Assembly (NCBI RefSeq): GCF_001022965.1
Contig: NZ_LECZ01000019.1
Span: forward strand, 32,309-96,308
Reading direction: 5' to 3'
Source of the DNA: Enterobacter genomosp. O
GTDB taxonomy: Bacteria > Pseudomonadota > Gammaproteobacteria > Enterobacterales > Enterobacteriaceae
Length of the DNA stretch: 64,000 bases
In this document: one piece after another, positions 40,362 through 50,166 of the stretch
Position numbering within the stretch: position 1 is the stretch's first letter
Layout of the letters: each line of letters begins with the position of its first letter
The notes under the pieces: generated by a model
What the model saw: only the letters and a program-made list of their open reading frames with translations
What the model was told of the DNA's origin: nothing
Database searches by the model: none
Position numbers and translations under genes: made by a program

Positions 40362-41239
40362 GGTTGGTCTGCTTCTTGTTGTTTTTCAGCTGCTGCTGCT
40401 TTTTTAAGTTCGCGGTATACACCGAGAGTGACAGTTATTTCAGCACCAAGCAAGACGATACACCAGGTCCAGTAGACCCAGACAAACAAAATGGGGATCA
40501 CCGCCAGCACGCCGTATATCAGCTGATAGGACGGGAACATAGTGATGTAGAGGGCAAACCCTTTTTTTCCCAGCTCAAAGAGCAATGCCGCCACCAGCGC
40601 CCCCACGACCGCATCGCGGTTAGGCACGCGCGTGGTCGGCACGACGCTATAGAGCAGCCAGAACGAGAGCCACGACAGGATCAAGGGAAAAATGCGAAGT
40701 ACGTTATCAATAACGCCGTTTAAATCACTCGCCCAGCGCAGGGAAAGAAGGTAAGAACTGATTGCCAGGCTCGCCCCGGCCAGCAACGGCCCCAGCGTGA
40801 GAATCATCCAGTACACGGCAAAGGAATAGACCTTTGGTCGTGCCTTTTTACTCCGCCAGATGGTGTTCAGCGCGTTATCAATGGCATACATCAACAACAG
40901 CGCAGTGACGATAAGACCGCATGCCCCCACAGCCGTCATCTTGCTTGAGTTGGCAACAAACTGCTCAATGTAGTTCTGGATGACATCCCCGGTTGCAGGG
41001 ATAAAATTTGCGAAGACAAAATGACGAAGCTGCAGGCTGACGTCCGCAAACATTGGAAAAGCGGAAAACAGGGCAAAGATAACCGCCACCAGCGGCACTA
41101 ACGAGAGCAACGACACGTAGGCGAGGTTACCCGCCAGCGTGGTCATGTTGTCCTCATCAATGCGGTGCCAGAGCAGCTTCAGCCAGGCCCTCAGCGGGCG
41201 AGTATGGTGCGTGGCTTTTTGATGAACGGTTTTTAGCAT
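40358..41239 (-). CDS. yihY: BrkB/YihY-family inner-membrane protein
   Basis: 293-residue membrane protein of the YihY (formerly 'RNase BN', BrkB) family, with about six spans. Recognised by [25 protein letters not shown] near the start and [28 protein letters not shown] near the end. The RNase BN name was a misassignment (that is elaC); real function is unknown. Start lies within the end of yihX. Confidence 0.94.
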   Translation of the reverse strand: MLKTVHQKATHHTRPLRAWLKLLWHRIDEDNMTTLAGNLAYVSLLSLVPLVAVIFALFSAFPMFADVSLQLRHFVFANFIPATGDVIQNYIEQFVANSSKMTAVGACGLIVTALLLMYAIDNALNTIWRSKKARPKVYSFAVYWMILTLGPLLAGASLAISSYLLSLRWASDLNGVIDNVLRIFPLILSWLSFWLLYSVVPTTRVPNRDAVVGALVAALLFELGKKGFALYITMFPSYQLIYGVLAVIPILFVWVYWTWCIVLLGAEITVTLGVYRELKKAAAAEKQQEADQP

Positions 41240-41832
41240 AACTGCTTCGCAAAGTAGTTTGGTATCGTCTCTTTTCCGGTCACCAGAATTGACGTGATAC
41301 CCAACTGATTAGCTCCCTCTATATTATCGGCATTGTCGTCGAAAAAGACCGCATCGGCCGCGGTAAAACCTTCTGCCTGGAGAACAGCCTGATAGATTCT
41401 GGCTTCAGGCTTACGCATACCCATCTCCTGCGAGAGATAGATCTTATCTGCCGCGGCCTTAACTTCAGGGTACTCCTCAGGCCAGAAGGTGGTGTGCAGA
41501 CGGTTGGTATTCGACAGGACGACCACCCGATGCCCCTGCTCGCGAAGTTTATGCATGATGTCGATCACGTCCGGCCGTATGGCGACAAATACCGCCTGCC
41601 AGCCGTGTGAAAACTGCTCGTAGCTTAATGGGAGATCCATCTCCTGACAGAAGCGTTCAGCGAACTCTTCATCGCTAATCTCGCCGCGTTCATGCTGATG
41701 GAAGGTCTCGCCCATCGCGAAAATTTGCTTCAATGTCGCCAGCGGGACACGGCTAAAATCGCTCCATGCGCCCAGCACCCGATTAAAATCGATATCGACG
41801 ATTACGTTTCCTAAATCAAAGATATAAAGCAT
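41233..41832 (-). CDS. yihX: YihX, HAD-type alpha-D-glucose-1-phosphate phosphatase
   Basis: 199-residue haloacid-dehalogenase phosphatase. Motif [14 protein letters not shown] (Asp nucleophile at residue 5, with Asn in place of the usual second Asp, normal for this branch), motif [10 protein letters not shown] (about 110), motif III Lys and motif [15 protein letters not shown] (about 165-177). Start at 41832 gives MLYIFDLGN with AGGAGATAA upstream. Releases glucose from glucose-1-phosphate in E. coli. Confidence 0.94.
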   Translation of the reverse strand: MLYIFDLGNVIVDIDFNRVLGAWSDFSRVPLATLKQIFAMGETFHQHERGEISDEEFAERFCQEMDLPLSYEQFSHGWQAVFVAIRPDVIDIMHKLREQGHRVVVLSNTNRLHTTFWPEEYPEVKAAADKIYLSQEMGMRKPEARIYQAVLQAEGFTAADAVFFDDNADNIEGANQLGITSILVTGKETIPNYFAKQLC

Positions 41833-41919
41833 GTTTATCTCCTGCTCGCCGTGGAGAATCAACTGTAGCGGGAATAAAGAGATTTGACTATGCGCGCGGT
41901 CGAAGGTGTGCGATTGATT

Positions 41920-42122
41920 TTTACGGCGTGTGATAAAAGCCCGGCAGCGTGGCGTTGATATCAGCCTCGTCCGCCGCATCCGCAAAGGTTTTAACAATGC
42001 GATCGTTATTTAATCCGCGCGTGTTCTGATGATAGCTGCAATGGTATCAAGCGCCCGGAAATATGATTGACCAGGGTTTTATTATCCGCGTCATACTCAA
42101 CCAGCTTGTTAATGCGATACAG
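41920..42122 (-). pseudogene. Decayed coding remnant, CadC-like winged-helix start
   Basis: On the minus strand, LYRINKLVEYDADNKTLVNH (from 42122) followed by ISGRLIPLQLSSEHARIK and a stop at 42006-42008 reads like the N-terminal DNA-binding part of a ToxR/CadC-type regulator, cut short after about 38 residues and without an ATG. In another frame LNNDRIVKTFADAADEADIN, ending GFYHTP, reads like a protein C-terminus. Together they suggest a gene reduced to its two ends. Family call rests on memory of the motif only. Confidence 0.35.
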
Positions 42123-42670
42123 CTTTCCTTTTCTCTGCAATAACAAGATTTAACGCCATACGCTCAAAGGGCATACTTATATTTAACAATAATACAGGCC
42201 AGAGAAGATCATGGTGCGACATCATCTTATTTAAGATTAAAAATAAAGCATTAAATTTCAATTGGTTATAAGTGATTTTTCTTAGATTCACCTCATCTAA
42301 AACGATCTAATAAGATTTCATTACACTTCACCAGGCCAAATACTTATATTGGGGCACCACCAGGGAAAAGACTGATGCTTATGTAGATTTACGAAACGAT
42401 TCTTTAGCTATTTGTGCCATTTCCGGATTTTTGTTCCCGGCTTTTCTTTGCAGAATAGTCTTAAGGGATTGTGGGATATTCCTGGAATACTGCTAAGACC
42501 TTTTGTTTGTTTGCTATGGCGCCGGTCTACCAAAATAGATGCTACCAGGAATTTATTTTCCCTGGCACTATTTTTCACAAACAAGACCAGACCGCTGTAT
42601 ATGTTTCAAGATTGACACATTTGAACGGCAGTGAAATATTGACAATGAAAATAAGACAGGAGTGGACTGG
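42123..42670. other. AT-rich intergenic stretch before the LuxR-type gene
   Basis: About 550 bases markedly richer in A+T than the flanks, with only short, unsupported open frames on both strands. It holds a hairpin-like ACCAGG/CCTGGC pair (near 42544-42573) and a possible promoter for the LuxR-type gene. No gene or known element recognised. Confidence 0.5.
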
Positions 42671-43288
42671 ATGATATCATCGTCACAAAATGTTGTCCGC
42701 TGTATAAGCTGTGAATTGTCCTGTCAGTTATTTCCAGATAACGCAGTACGATCACAATACTGTGACAACGCCTCGTTTGCCGTTTGGCCGGTTGGTAATC
42801 ATTTTTTAGAAATGGCAGTACAAGATAAGATATTGCGGAGAAACAAGAATCACTTATCACGCGGGTTTATTTTTGTAGATTTTTCGATATACAACCTGCG
42901 TGTGCTTGCAGATCCGCAATGGATTGAACGTCTGGCGATAACTAACATGAACATTGTTATTATTACAGACCGAAAACTGGAGGCACTGGCTAATTACTTT
43001 ATCGCACAATACAGTGAAATAAAGGGAATTGTATATTTTGACGATAATGACGTTAAATTACAGGAAAAGATAAACTATCTTTTTTCCGGTAGACGTGTAG
43101 ACAACAGGCGAAGAAATACCTTGAATGCTGTCGAATTCATGTTGCTTAACCGATTTATGTCAGGCGAGTGCCTCCAGGAGATAATAAAAACAAACAGCAT
43201 CAATGTGAAACAAATTTATGTTCATAAAGTACGACTAGAGAGGAAATTAGGTACCAGCATTCATAAGCTTCTCGTTTCTATTTTGTAA
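42671..43288 (+). CDS. Atypical LuxR-type transcriptional regulator
   Basis: 205 residues from the ATG at 42671, which has AGGAG 8 bases upstream. The C-terminal 55 residues (LNAVEFMLLNRFMSGECLQE, then IIKTNSINVKQIYVHKVRLERKLG) align by pattern with a LuxR/GerE helix-turn-helix. The N-terminal part looks like a degenerate receiver: FIFVDFS and VIITD sit where a receiver's Asp and Thr would be, but no acidic pocket is evident, so phosphorylation is doubtful. Four Cys lie in the first 35 residues. Codon usage is AT-rich. It lies 71 bases before the autotransporter gene on the same strand and probably controls it. Confidence 0.7.
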   Translation: MISSSQNVVRCISCELSCQLFPDNAVRSQYCDNASFAVWPVGNHFLEMAVQDKILRRNKNHLSRGFIFVDFSIYNLRVLADPQWIERLAITNMNIVIITDRKLEALANYFIAQYSEIKGIVYFDDNDVKLQEKINYLFSGRRVDNRRRNTLNAVEFMLLNRFMSGECLQEIIKTNSINVKQIYVHKVRLERKLGTSIHKLLVSIL

Positions 43289-43359
43289 TATCAACTTTTT
43301 AACATACCCACATTTAATATGTGTGGAGGATGTTTTACGCCTGAAAGAAAGGGGCAGTT

Positions 43360-46332
43360 ATGCCATATTTAATGAAACACTCACCAGTCGCGGTTGCGAT
43401 TTCGCTGGCGCTATCGTCAGCACTATTCGCCGTACATGCTGCGGTAATAGATTTTGCTAATTTACCTGCCTCCGGAGCGGTAACGGATTTGCCTGCAGAA
43501 ATACAGGCACTGATACCTGCAACAGCAAATTCAAACTTTAGCAAAAATACCGCCAATCCTAACTATGTCTATCAGTATAGCCCGGGTAATATCCCGATCT
43601 ACGGAGATGGGATCACGCTCGAAGGGCCAGGGGCGGAAGCCTTTGAGCATTCCGTTACCGTTATTCAAAACTCCACGTCCGGCAGCCCAGGGGTGATATT
43701 TGGTGACGATCTGACTATTCGCACCCAGTCAAAAGCGGCCGCCAATAATGGTAAAGATGTTGATGGCATTCGTACCCATGGTATGAACACGCCGGACAAC
43801 CCGGTGTTTATCATTACCGGCGATCGCACACACATTTACGTCAATGGCCAAAGCGGCGACGGCATTAATGCCGGGTATAGCTCCTTCAGCCAGGGCTCTC
43901 TCGGCTCCGCCAATATTTATGTGGGCGACGATCTCTATATCGAAACCACCGGCAGCACCGGTCGCGGGATTAGCGCCTATGCACTAAATGATGCATCGAA
44001 GGCCAAAAATAACGTTATCGTCGGCGATCGTGCGCATATTGTTACACGGGGCACCTACGCCGAGGGGATCCGCACCAACCAGAGTGGCTCATATGTCCGT
44101 CTGGGTGATGAGGCAACCATTGAAACGTTCGGCGCATCGGCCTACGGCCTGTATGCGGGTTCTGCGTCAAAAATTGAGCTAGGAAAAAACGCGGCCATTA
44201 TTACTGACCAGAATAGCGCCTCCGGGATCTATTCAACCGGCTCATCGACCATCAACCTTGATGAGGGCGCCAGCATCACCACCAACGGCGCCAGCGCGCA
44301 TGGCGTCTATGCCTACACCGGTGCGGTAAACCTTGGTGATAACGCCACTATTGCGGTAAACAGCAGCGCTAAAACAAGCAGCTCCGCGCAGGCTCCGCAC
44401 GGGCTCTACGCCTGGTCACGTGGCGTGATAACGCTGGCGGGTGGCGCAACCATTACCACCGCTGGCCAGCGCGACAGCGGCAGCTATGCCCTGAACGCAG
44501 GTAATGGCGGGGTTATTGATGCATCCGCTGGTGGCAAATTCATCCTCAACGGCGATATTCTCTCCGCGGGCGGCATCGCGGCCACCAGCACGCTACCGGC
44601 ACAAAACAGCACCATTACGCTGACAATGAATGACAACTCATTGTGGAACGGGGCGTCCTTCATTGAGAACAATGCCGCAGGCAGCGGTACCATCGCACTT
44701 ACGATGAATGATGCCGTATGGAATATGCGCGACAGCTCCACGCTGACCAGCCTGACGCTGAACGCGGGCGGCACGATTAATTTCCAGCATCCCGAAGATG
44801 CAACCTGGCAAACCCTGACCATCAACGATGATTACATCGGCAACGGCGGCAAGCTGGTTTTCAATACCGTGCTGTTTGACGATACCTCTGAAACGGACAA
44901 GCTGATCGTCGAAGGGAATACTTCCGGCCATACCGGGGTGGAAGTGAACAACATTGGCGGTACCGGCGCACAAACCGTAGAAGGAATTGAGATTGTCAGC
45001 GTTGGCGGCAACTCTGATGGGACGTTTGCAAAGACCAGCCGTATCGTGGCGGGGGGTTATGACTATAACGTTGTGCAAAAAGGTAAAAACTGGTTCCTGA
45101 CCAGCCTGGCTGAGCCCGTTGACCCACCGGACGACCCTGTTGACCCACCAGTTGACCCTGTTGATCCGCCAGTCGACCCTGTTGACCCGCCAGTTGACCC
45201 CGTAGACCCACCGGTTGACCCGGTAATTCCACCGGTCGATCCCGTTGACCCACCGGTTGACCCGGTAAGTCCGCCGGTCGACCCCGTAGACCCACCGGTT
45301 GACCCGGTTGTTCCACCGCAGGAACCGGTACCTCCGGCTGCGCCACCGAAAAGCGAGCATCAGTATCGTCCGGAATTTGGCAGCTATCAGGCGAACAGCT
45401 ATGCGGCAAATACGCTGTTTATGACCCGCCTGCACGATCGTCTGGGTGAAACGCAGTACACCGACATCCTGACGGGTGAGCAAAAAGTAACAAGCCTGTG
45501 GATGCGTAACGTCGGCGGCCATACGCGGTTTAAAGACGGCAGCGGCCAGTTAAAGACCACAGCCAATCGCTACGTGCTCCAGATAGGGGGAGATGTGGCG
45601 CAATGGAGTTCCGACGGTCTGGATCGCTGGCATCTTGGCCTGATGGCCGGTTATGGCAACAGCCAGAGCCGGAGCGTTTCCAGCCTGACCGGATACCACT
45701 CGCGTGGCGAAGTTAATGGCTATAGCGTAGGCCTGTACGGTACCTGGTACGCAAACGAAGCGGATAAAAGCGGCACCTACGTTGATAGCTGGATGCTGTA
45801 TAACTGGTTCGATAACAAGGTCATGGGGCAGGATCAGGCCACTGAGAGTTATCGCTCAAGTGGGGTAACCGCCTCTGTCGAAGCGGGATATAGCTTCAAG
45901 ATGGGCGAAAGCGGTCGCAACAGCTACTGGCTCCAGCCAAAAGCGCAGGTGGTGTGGATGGACGTGCAGGCTGACGACCATCGCGAACGCAACGGCACGC
46001 GGGTGAAAGACGAAACCCAGGGAAACCTGATGACCCGTCTCGGCGTGAAGGCCTACATCAGCGGGCATAACGCGATTGACGACGGTAAATCCCGTACCTT
46101 CCAGCCGTTCATCGAAGCGAACTGGATCCACAATACCCAGACTACGCGCATCCGCATGGATGACGTCAGCAATGAGATGCGCGGTACGCGCAATATCGGT
46201 GAGCTTAAAACGGGTGTGGAGGGACAGATCACGCCGCAGCTTAGCGTCTGGGGCAACGTGGCTCAGCAGGTTGGCGATAAAGGCTTCAGCGATACGCAGG
46301 GAATGCTGGGGGTGAAATACAGCTTCAAATAA
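43360..46332 (+). CDS. Autotransporter (type Va) with Pro-Asp-Val repeat linker
   Basis: 990 residues. Signal peptide about 1-30 (VAVAISLALSSALFAVHA). Passenger about 31-584 is a parallel beta-helix by pattern, built from repeats such as GDDLTIRTQ, GDRTHIYVNGQSGDGINAGY, GDRAHIVTRGTYAEGIRTN and GDEATIETFGASAYGLYAG. Linker 585-663 is a 7-residue VDPVDPP tandem repeat. The C-terminal part from about 690 is the autotransporter barrel (RPEFGSYQANSYAANTLFMTRLHDRLG through MLGVKYSFK). The class is usually an adhesin or biofilm factor; no protease triad seen. AGGGG precedes the start. Confidence 0.92.
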   Translation: MPYLMKHSPVAVAISLALSSALFAVHAAVIDFANLPASGAVTDLPAEIQALIPATANSNFSKNTANPNYVYQYSPGNIPIYGDGITLEGPGAEAFEHSVTVIQNSTSGSPGVIFGDDLTIRTQSKAAANNGKDVDGIRTHGMNTPDNPVFIITGDRTHIYVNGQSGDGINAGYSSFSQGSLGSANIYVGDDLYIETTGSTGRGISAYALNDASKAKNNVIVGDRAHIVTRGTYAEGIRTNQSGSYVRLGDEATIETFGASAYGLYAGSASKIELGKNAAIITDQNSASGIYSTGSSTINLDEGASITTNGASAHGVYAYTGAVNLGDNATIAVNSSAKTSSSAQAPHGLYAWSRGVITLAGGATITTAGQRDSGSYALNAGNGGVIDASAGGKFILNGDILSAGGIAATSTLPAQNSTITLTMNDNSLWNGASFIENNAAGSGTIALTMNDAVWNMRDSSTLTSLTLNAGGTINFQHPEDATWQTLTINDDYIGNGGKLVFNTVLFDDTSETDKLIVEGNTSGHTGVEVNNIGGTGAQTVEGIEIVSVGGNSDGTFAKTSRIVAGGYDYNVVQKGKNWFLTSLAEPVDPPDDPVDPPVDPVDPPVDPVDPPVDPVDPPVDPVIPPVDPVDPPVDPVSPPVDPVDPPVDPVVPPQEPVPPAAPPKSEHQYRPEFGSYQANSYAANTLFMTRLHDRLGETQYTDILTGEQKVTSLWMRNVGGHTRFKDGSGQLKTTANRYVLQIGGDVAQWSSDGLDRWHLGLMAGYGNSQSRSVSSLTGYHSRGEVNGYSVGLYGTWYANEADKSGTYVDSWMLYNWFDNKVMGQDQATESYRSSGVTASVEAGYSFKMGESGRNSYWLQPKAQVVWMDVQADDHRERNGTRVKDETQGNLMTRLGVKAYISGHNAIDDGKSRTFQPFIEANWIHNTQTTRIRMDDVSNEMRGTRNIGELKTGVEGQITPQLSVWGNVAQQVGDKGFSDTQGMLGVKYSFK
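45115..45345 (+). repeat. 21-base tandem repeat encoding VDPVDPP units
   Basis: About ten imperfect 7-residue units (VDPVDPP, with VIPP, VSPP and VVPP variants). Third-base differences between units show they are not freshly copied, but alternate codons (GTTGACCC, GTCGACCC, GTAGACCC) leave enough identity for slippage. Confidence 0.9.
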
Positions 46333-46336
46333 CAAC

Positions 46337-46366
46337 AAAAAAGCCGCTGATATCAGCGGCTTTTTT
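46337..46366. terminator. Bidirectional terminator between the autotransporter and bipA
   Basis: Palindrome AAAGCCGCTGATATCAGCGGCTTT flanked by A-run and T-run on opposite sides, so it can stop transcription from both convergent genes. Confidence 0.9.
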
Positions 46367-46384
46367 TACTACGGATTGACCGTA

Positions 46385-48208
46385 TTACTCTTCTTTCGCA
46401 CCGCGCATTGCACGTTTACGATCGTTCTCGGTCAGGTGACGTTTACGGATACGAATTGACTGAGGAGTCACTTCTACCAGTTCGTCGTCATCGATGAATT
46501 CCAGAGCTTGCTCCAGGGTCATCTTGATTGGTGGAACCAGAACCGTTGCTTCGTCAGTACCGGACGCACGCATGTTGGTCAGTTTCTTACCGGTCAGGCA
46601 GTTTACAGTCAGGTCGTTAGAACGGCTGTGAATACCGATGATCTGGCCTTCATAAACTTCAGCACCGTGACCCAGGAACAGCTTACCGCGATCCTGCAGA
46701 CCGAACAGCGCAAACGCAACCGCTTTACCCTGACCATTGGAGATCAGCACGCCGTTGTTACGCTGGCCTACTTCGCCCGGACGAACGTCGTCATAGTGGC
46801 TGAAGGTGGAGTACAGCAGACCGGTACCAGAGGTCATGGTCATGAACTCTGAACGGAAGCCGATCAGACCACGGCTTGGGATCACGTAGTCGAGACGTAC
46901 GCGGCCTTTGCCATCTGGATTCATGTTTTTCAGGTCGCCTTTACGCTCGCCCAGTGCCTGCATTACAGAACCCTGGTGCTGCTCTTCAACGTCCAGCGTC
47001 ACGTTCTCGAACGGCTCTTGTTTACGGCCGTCGATTTCGCGGAAGATAACTTTCGGACGGGAAACCGCCATTTCGAAACCTTCACGACGCATGTTTTCGA
47101 TCAGAACAGACAGGTGCAGCTCACCACGACCGGAAACGCGGAACGCATCAGCGTCCTGAGTTTCTTCAACGCGCAGCGCAACGTTGTGCACCAGCTCTTT
47201 GTTCAGGCGGTCAAGGATCTGACGAGAGGTAACGAACTTACCTTCTTTACCGCAGAACGGAGAGGTGTTGACGTTGAAGAACATCGATACGGTTGGTTCA
47301 TCAACGGACAGGGCTGGCAGCGCTTCGACGTTCTGCGGATCGCAGATGGTGTCGGAGATGTTCAGTTCACCCAGACCGGTGATAGCGATGATGTCGCCCG
47401 CTTCTGCAACATCGCTCTCGATACGCTCAAGACCCAGGTGAGTCAGCACTTTGCCTACTTTACCGTTACGGGTTTTGCCTTCGCTATCGATGATAGTGAC
47501 CTGCTGGTTAGGCTTCACTTTACCGCGCTTGATACGACCAATGCCGATTACGCCAACGTAGTTGTTGTAGTCGAGCTGAGAGATCTGCATCTGCAGGGTG
47601 CCGTCGAGATCGACGTTTGGCGCAGGAACACGGTCAACAATCGCCTGGTACAGCGGGGTCATGTCTTCAGCCATGTCTTCGTGGTCCAGACCTGCGATAC
47701 CGTTCAGCGCAGACGCGTAAACGATAGGGAAGTCCAGCTGCTCGTCGGTCGCGTCGAGGTTAACGAACAGGTCGAATACCTGGTCAACAACCCAGTCAGG
47801 ACGCGCGCCAGGGCGGTCAACTTTGTTGATAACAACGATTGGCTTCAGACCATGGGCAAATGCTTTTTTGGTCACGAAGCGCGTCTGTGGCATTGGGCCA
47901 TCCATTGCGTCAACGACCAGCAGAACGGAGTCTACCATGGACATTACACGTTCAACTTCACCACCGAAGTCGGCGTGCCCTGGGGTATCAACGATGTTGA
48001 TACGGTAGTCATTCCATTTAATCGCGGTGTTTTTCGCGAGGATGGTAATCCCACGCTCTTTCTCCAAATCGTTGGAGTCCATCACGCGTTCTTGGGTTTC
48101 GGCACGAGCATCAAACGTACCGGATTGCTGCAGCAGCTTATCAACCAGGGTAGTTTTACCATGGTCAACGTGCGCGATGATGGCGATGTTACGCAAATTT
48201 TCGATCAC
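46385..48208 (-). CDS. typA: BipA/TypA, ribosome-associated GTPase
   Basis: 607-residue translational GTPase (BipA) that acts in 50S assembly, cold growth and stress. G1 AHVDHGKTT (about 12-20), G3 [12 protein letters not shown] (about 75-86), G4 [10 protein letters not shown] (about 129-138), then EF-G-like domains II, III and V and the BipA-specific C-terminal domain ending [20 protein letters not shown]. Strongly biased codons. Faces the glnA control region with about 380 bases between. Confidence 0.98.
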   Translation of the reverse strand: MIENLRNIAIIAHVDHGKTTLVDKLLQQSGTFDARAETQERVMDSNDLEKERGITILAKNTAIKWNDYRINIVDTPGHADFGGEVERVMSMVDSVLLVVDAMDGPMPQTRFVTKKAFAHGLKPIVVINKVDRPGARPDWVVDQVFDLFVNLDATDEQLDFPIVYASALNGIAGLDHEDMAEDMTPLYQAIVDRVPAPNVDLDGTLQMQISQLDYNNYVGVIGIGRIKRGKVKPNQQVTIIDSEGKTRNGKVGKVLTHLGLERIESDVAEAGDIIAITGLGELNISDTICDPQNVEALPALSVDEPTVSMFFNVNTSPFCGKEGKFVTSRQILDRLNKELVHNVALRVEETQDADAFRVSGRGELHLSVLIENMRREGFEMAVSRPKVIFREIDGRKQEPFENVTLDVEEQHQGSVMQALGERKGDLKNMNPDGKGRVRLDYVIPSRGLIGFRSEFMTMTSGTGLLYSTFSHYDDVRPGEVGQRNNGVLISNGQGKAVAFALFGLQDRGKLFLGHGAEVYEGQIIGIHSRSNDLTVNCLTGKKLTNMRASGTDEATVLVPPIKMTLEQALEFIDDDELVEVTPQSIRIRKRHLTENDRKRAMRGAKEE

Positions 48209-48315
48209 AACTTTGCCTCAGGCATTTAGAAATAGCGCGTTATTGTACACGGATTAATCGCACTACAAAACAGGATCACAAACATCCCCCGCAAACAAGT
48301 ATTGCAGAGATGCTT

Positions 48316-48331
48316 TGTGATCGCTTTCACG
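48316..48331. promoter_or_regulatory. CRP site upstream of glnA
   Basis: TGTGA-TCGCTT-TCACG, 9 of 10 consensus bases, in the position expected for the sigma70 promoter glnAp1. Confidence 0.75.
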
Positions 48332-48360
48332 GAGCGGTAAAAGGGCACTTTAACGTAAAT

Positions 48361-48449
48361 TGCACCAATATGGTGCTCATTGTTCACATTGAAGCACTAT
48401 ACTGGTGCAACAAATCCATTGTGGTGCAGCCCTTTTGCACTATGGTGCG
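48361..48449 (+). promoter_or_regulatory. NtrC enhancer sites upstream of glnA
   Basis: TGCACCA-ATA-TGGTGC (48361-48376) and AGCACTATACTGGTGCA (48393-48409) are strong NtrC boxes; TTGCACTATGGTGCG (48435-48449) is a weaker one. Spacing 100-140 bases before the sigma54 promoter matches the E. coli glnA enhancer. Confidence 0.9.
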
Positions 48450-48481
48450 CATGATAACGCCTTTTTGGGGTGTTTTAAAAG

Positions 48482-48498
48482 TTGGCACAGATTTCGCT
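48482..48498 (+). promoter_or_regulatory. Sigma54 promoter glnAp2
   Basis: TTGGCACAGATTTCGCT: -24 GG at 48484-48485 and -12 GC at 48496-48497, with the required 10 bases between. The match to the E. coli glnAp2 core is, as far as I recall, exact. Confidence 0.93.
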
Positions 48499-48586
48499 TT
48501 ATAAAAAATACATGGCAACAGCCAGTACAAACAGAAATTGAAGACCTCGTTACCACGACGACAATGACCAATCTGGAGAGTTAAGT

Positions 48587-49996
48587 ATGTCCGCTGAACA
48601 CGTTTTGACGATGCTGAACGAACATGAAGTGAAGTTTGTTGATCTGCGCTTCACCGATACCAAAGGTAAAGAACAGCACGTCACAATCCCTGCTCATCAG
48701 GTGAACGCCGAATTCTTTGAAGAAGGCAAAATGTTTGACGGCTCCTCCATTGGTGGCTGGAAAGGCATTAACGAATCCGACATGGTTCTGATGCCAGACG
48801 CGACCACTGCGCTCATTGACCCGTTCTTCGAAGAACCGACTCTGATCATCCGTTGCGACATCCTCGAGCCAGGCACCCTGCAGGGCTACGACCGCGACCC
48901 ACGTTCTATCGCGAAACGCGCTGAAGAGTACCTGCGTTCTACCGGCATCGCAGACACCGTTCTGTTCGGGCCAGAGCCAGAGTTCTTCCTGTTTGACGAC
49001 ATCCGTTTCGGCGCTTCAATTTCTGGTTCCCACGTGGCTATCGATGACATCGAAGGCGCATGGAACTCTTCCACCAAATACGAAGGTGGTAACAAAGGTC
49101 ACCGTCCTGGCGTGAAAGGCGGTTACTTCCCGGTTCCTCCGGTCGATTCTTCACAGGACATCCGTTCTACCATGTGTCTGATCATGGAAGAGATGGGCCT
49201 GGTTGTTGAAGCTCACCACCACGAAGTGGCGACCGCTGGCCAGAACGAAATCGCAACCCGCTTCAACACCATGACCAAAAAAGCGGATGAGATTCAGATC
49301 TACAAATACGTTGTGCACAACGTTGCGCACCGTTTCGGTAAAACCGCAACCTTCATGCCAAAACCAATGTTTGGTGACAACGGTTCCGGTATGCACTGCC
49401 ACATGTCTCTGTCCAAGAACGGTACCAACCTGTTCTCTGGCGACAAGTATGCGGGTCTGTCTGAGCAGGCGTTGCACTACATTGGTGGTGTTATCAAACA
49501 CGCTAAAGCGATCAACGCCCTGGCGAACCCAACCACTAACTCATATAAGCGTCTGGTCCCGGGCTATGAAGCACCAGTTATGCTGGCCTACTCTGCTCGT
49601 AACCGTTCTGCTTCTATCCGTATCCCGGTTGTCGCCTCTCCGAAAGCGCGTCGTATCGAAGTGCGCTTCCCGGATCCAGCGGCTAACCCATACCTGTGCT
49701 TCGCAGCACTGCTGATGGCGGGTCTGGACGGTATCAAGAACAAGATCCACCCAGGCGAAGCGATGGACAAAAACCTGTACGACCTGCCGCCAGAAGAAGC
49801 GAAAGAGATCCCACAGGTTGCTGGCTCTCTGGAAGAAGCCCTCCAGGCGCTGGACGCAGACCGTGAGTTCCTGACTGCCGGTGGCGTGTTCACTGATGAA
49901 GCGATTGACGCTTACATCGCCCTGCGTACTGAAGAGAACGACCGCGTACGTATGACTCCGCACCCGGTTGAGTTCGAACTGTACTACAGCGTTTAA
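48587..49996 (+). CDS. glnA: Glutamine synthetase
   Basis: ATP-dependent ammonia assimilation into glutamine; dodecameric type I-beta enzyme of 469 residues regulated by adenylylation. [12 protein letters not shown] (about 49-60), metal-site [10 protein letters not shown] (about 128-137), ATP-site [19 protein letters not shown] (about 260-278) and the adenylylation Tyr in [15 protein letters not shown] (about 395-409) are present. GGAG before the ATG. First gene of glnALG. Confidence 0.99.
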   Translation: MSAEHVLTMLNEHEVKFVDLRFTDTKGKEQHVTIPAHQVNAEFFEEGKMFDGSSIGGWKGINESDMVLMPDATTALIDPFFEEPTLIIRCDILEPGTLQGYDRDPRSIAKRAEEYLRSTGIADTVLFGPEPEFFLFDDIRFGASISGSHVAIDDIEGAWNSSTKYEGGNKGHRPGVKGGYFPVPPVDSSQDIRSTMCLIMEEMGLVVEAHHHEVATAGQNEIATRFNTMTKKADEIQIYKYVVHNVAHRFGKTATFMPKPMFGDNGSGMHCHMSLSKNGTNLFSGDKYAGLSEQALHYIGGVIKHAKAINALANPTTNSYKRLVPGYEAPVMLAYSARNRSASIRIPVVASPKARRIEVRFPDPAANPYLCFAALLMAGLDGIKNKIHPGEAMDKNLYDLPPEEAKEIPQVAGSLEEALQALDADREFLTAGGVFTDEAIDAYIALRTEENDRVRMTPHPVEFELYYSV

Positions 49997-50052
49997 TAAA
50001 GTTGTTTTACCCGGCGTGACAAGCGCCGGGAGTAGTTGCCGTGGAAACTTTT
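49997..50052 (+). ncRNA. Possible GlnZ sRNA region in the glnA 3' UTR
   Basis: In E. coli the sRNA GlnZ is cut from the glnA 3' UTR. Here the same position has a hairpin CCCGGCG-TGACAAG-CGCCGGG (50010-50030) followed by the terminator at 50053. Presence is inferred from position and structure; I could not compare sequences. Confidence 0.4.
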
Positions 50053-50078
50053 AGCCCATCTCCGGATGGGCTTTTTTC
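50053..50078 (+). terminator. Terminator between glnA and glnL
   Basis: AGCCCATC-TCCG-GATGGGCT followed by TTTTT. Partial termination here sets high glnA and low glnLG levels in relatives. Confidence 0.85.
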
Positions 50079-50122
50079 TCCACCAACAACCTGATCTCAC
50101 GCGCTTTTTACGCCGAAAACGC

Positions 50123-50144
50123 TATACTGCACTAAATTAGTGCA
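50123..50144. promoter_or_regulatory. glnL promoter with NtrC operator
   Basis: TGCACTAA-A-TTAGTGCA (50128-50144) is a perfect 17-base palindrome of the NtrC type. It overlaps TATACT (50123-50128), a likely -10, so bound NtrC would block glnLp, as known in E. coli. Confidence 0.88.
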
Positions 50145-50166
50145 AACGACTCCAGGAGACTGCTGA

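Noticed and set aside
42109..42291. 60-residue frame on the minus strand before the LuxR-type gene
   Set aside because: AT-rich, no ribosome site or recognisable motif, and it overlaps the decayed fragment in another frame.
42412..42674. Two 67-residue plus-strand frames upstream of the LuxR-type gene
   Set aside because: Overlapping each other in AT-rich DNA with no convincing start; likely chance frames in the promoter region.
45115..45345. Possible CRISPR-like array
   Set aside because: The 21-base repeats are contiguous, imperfect and in frame, encoding VDPVDPP; there are no spacers.
46976..48229. Long open frame (417 residues) antisense to bipA
   Set aside because: It is the mirror of a strongly biased, highly expressed gene; composition is low-complexity and matches no family.
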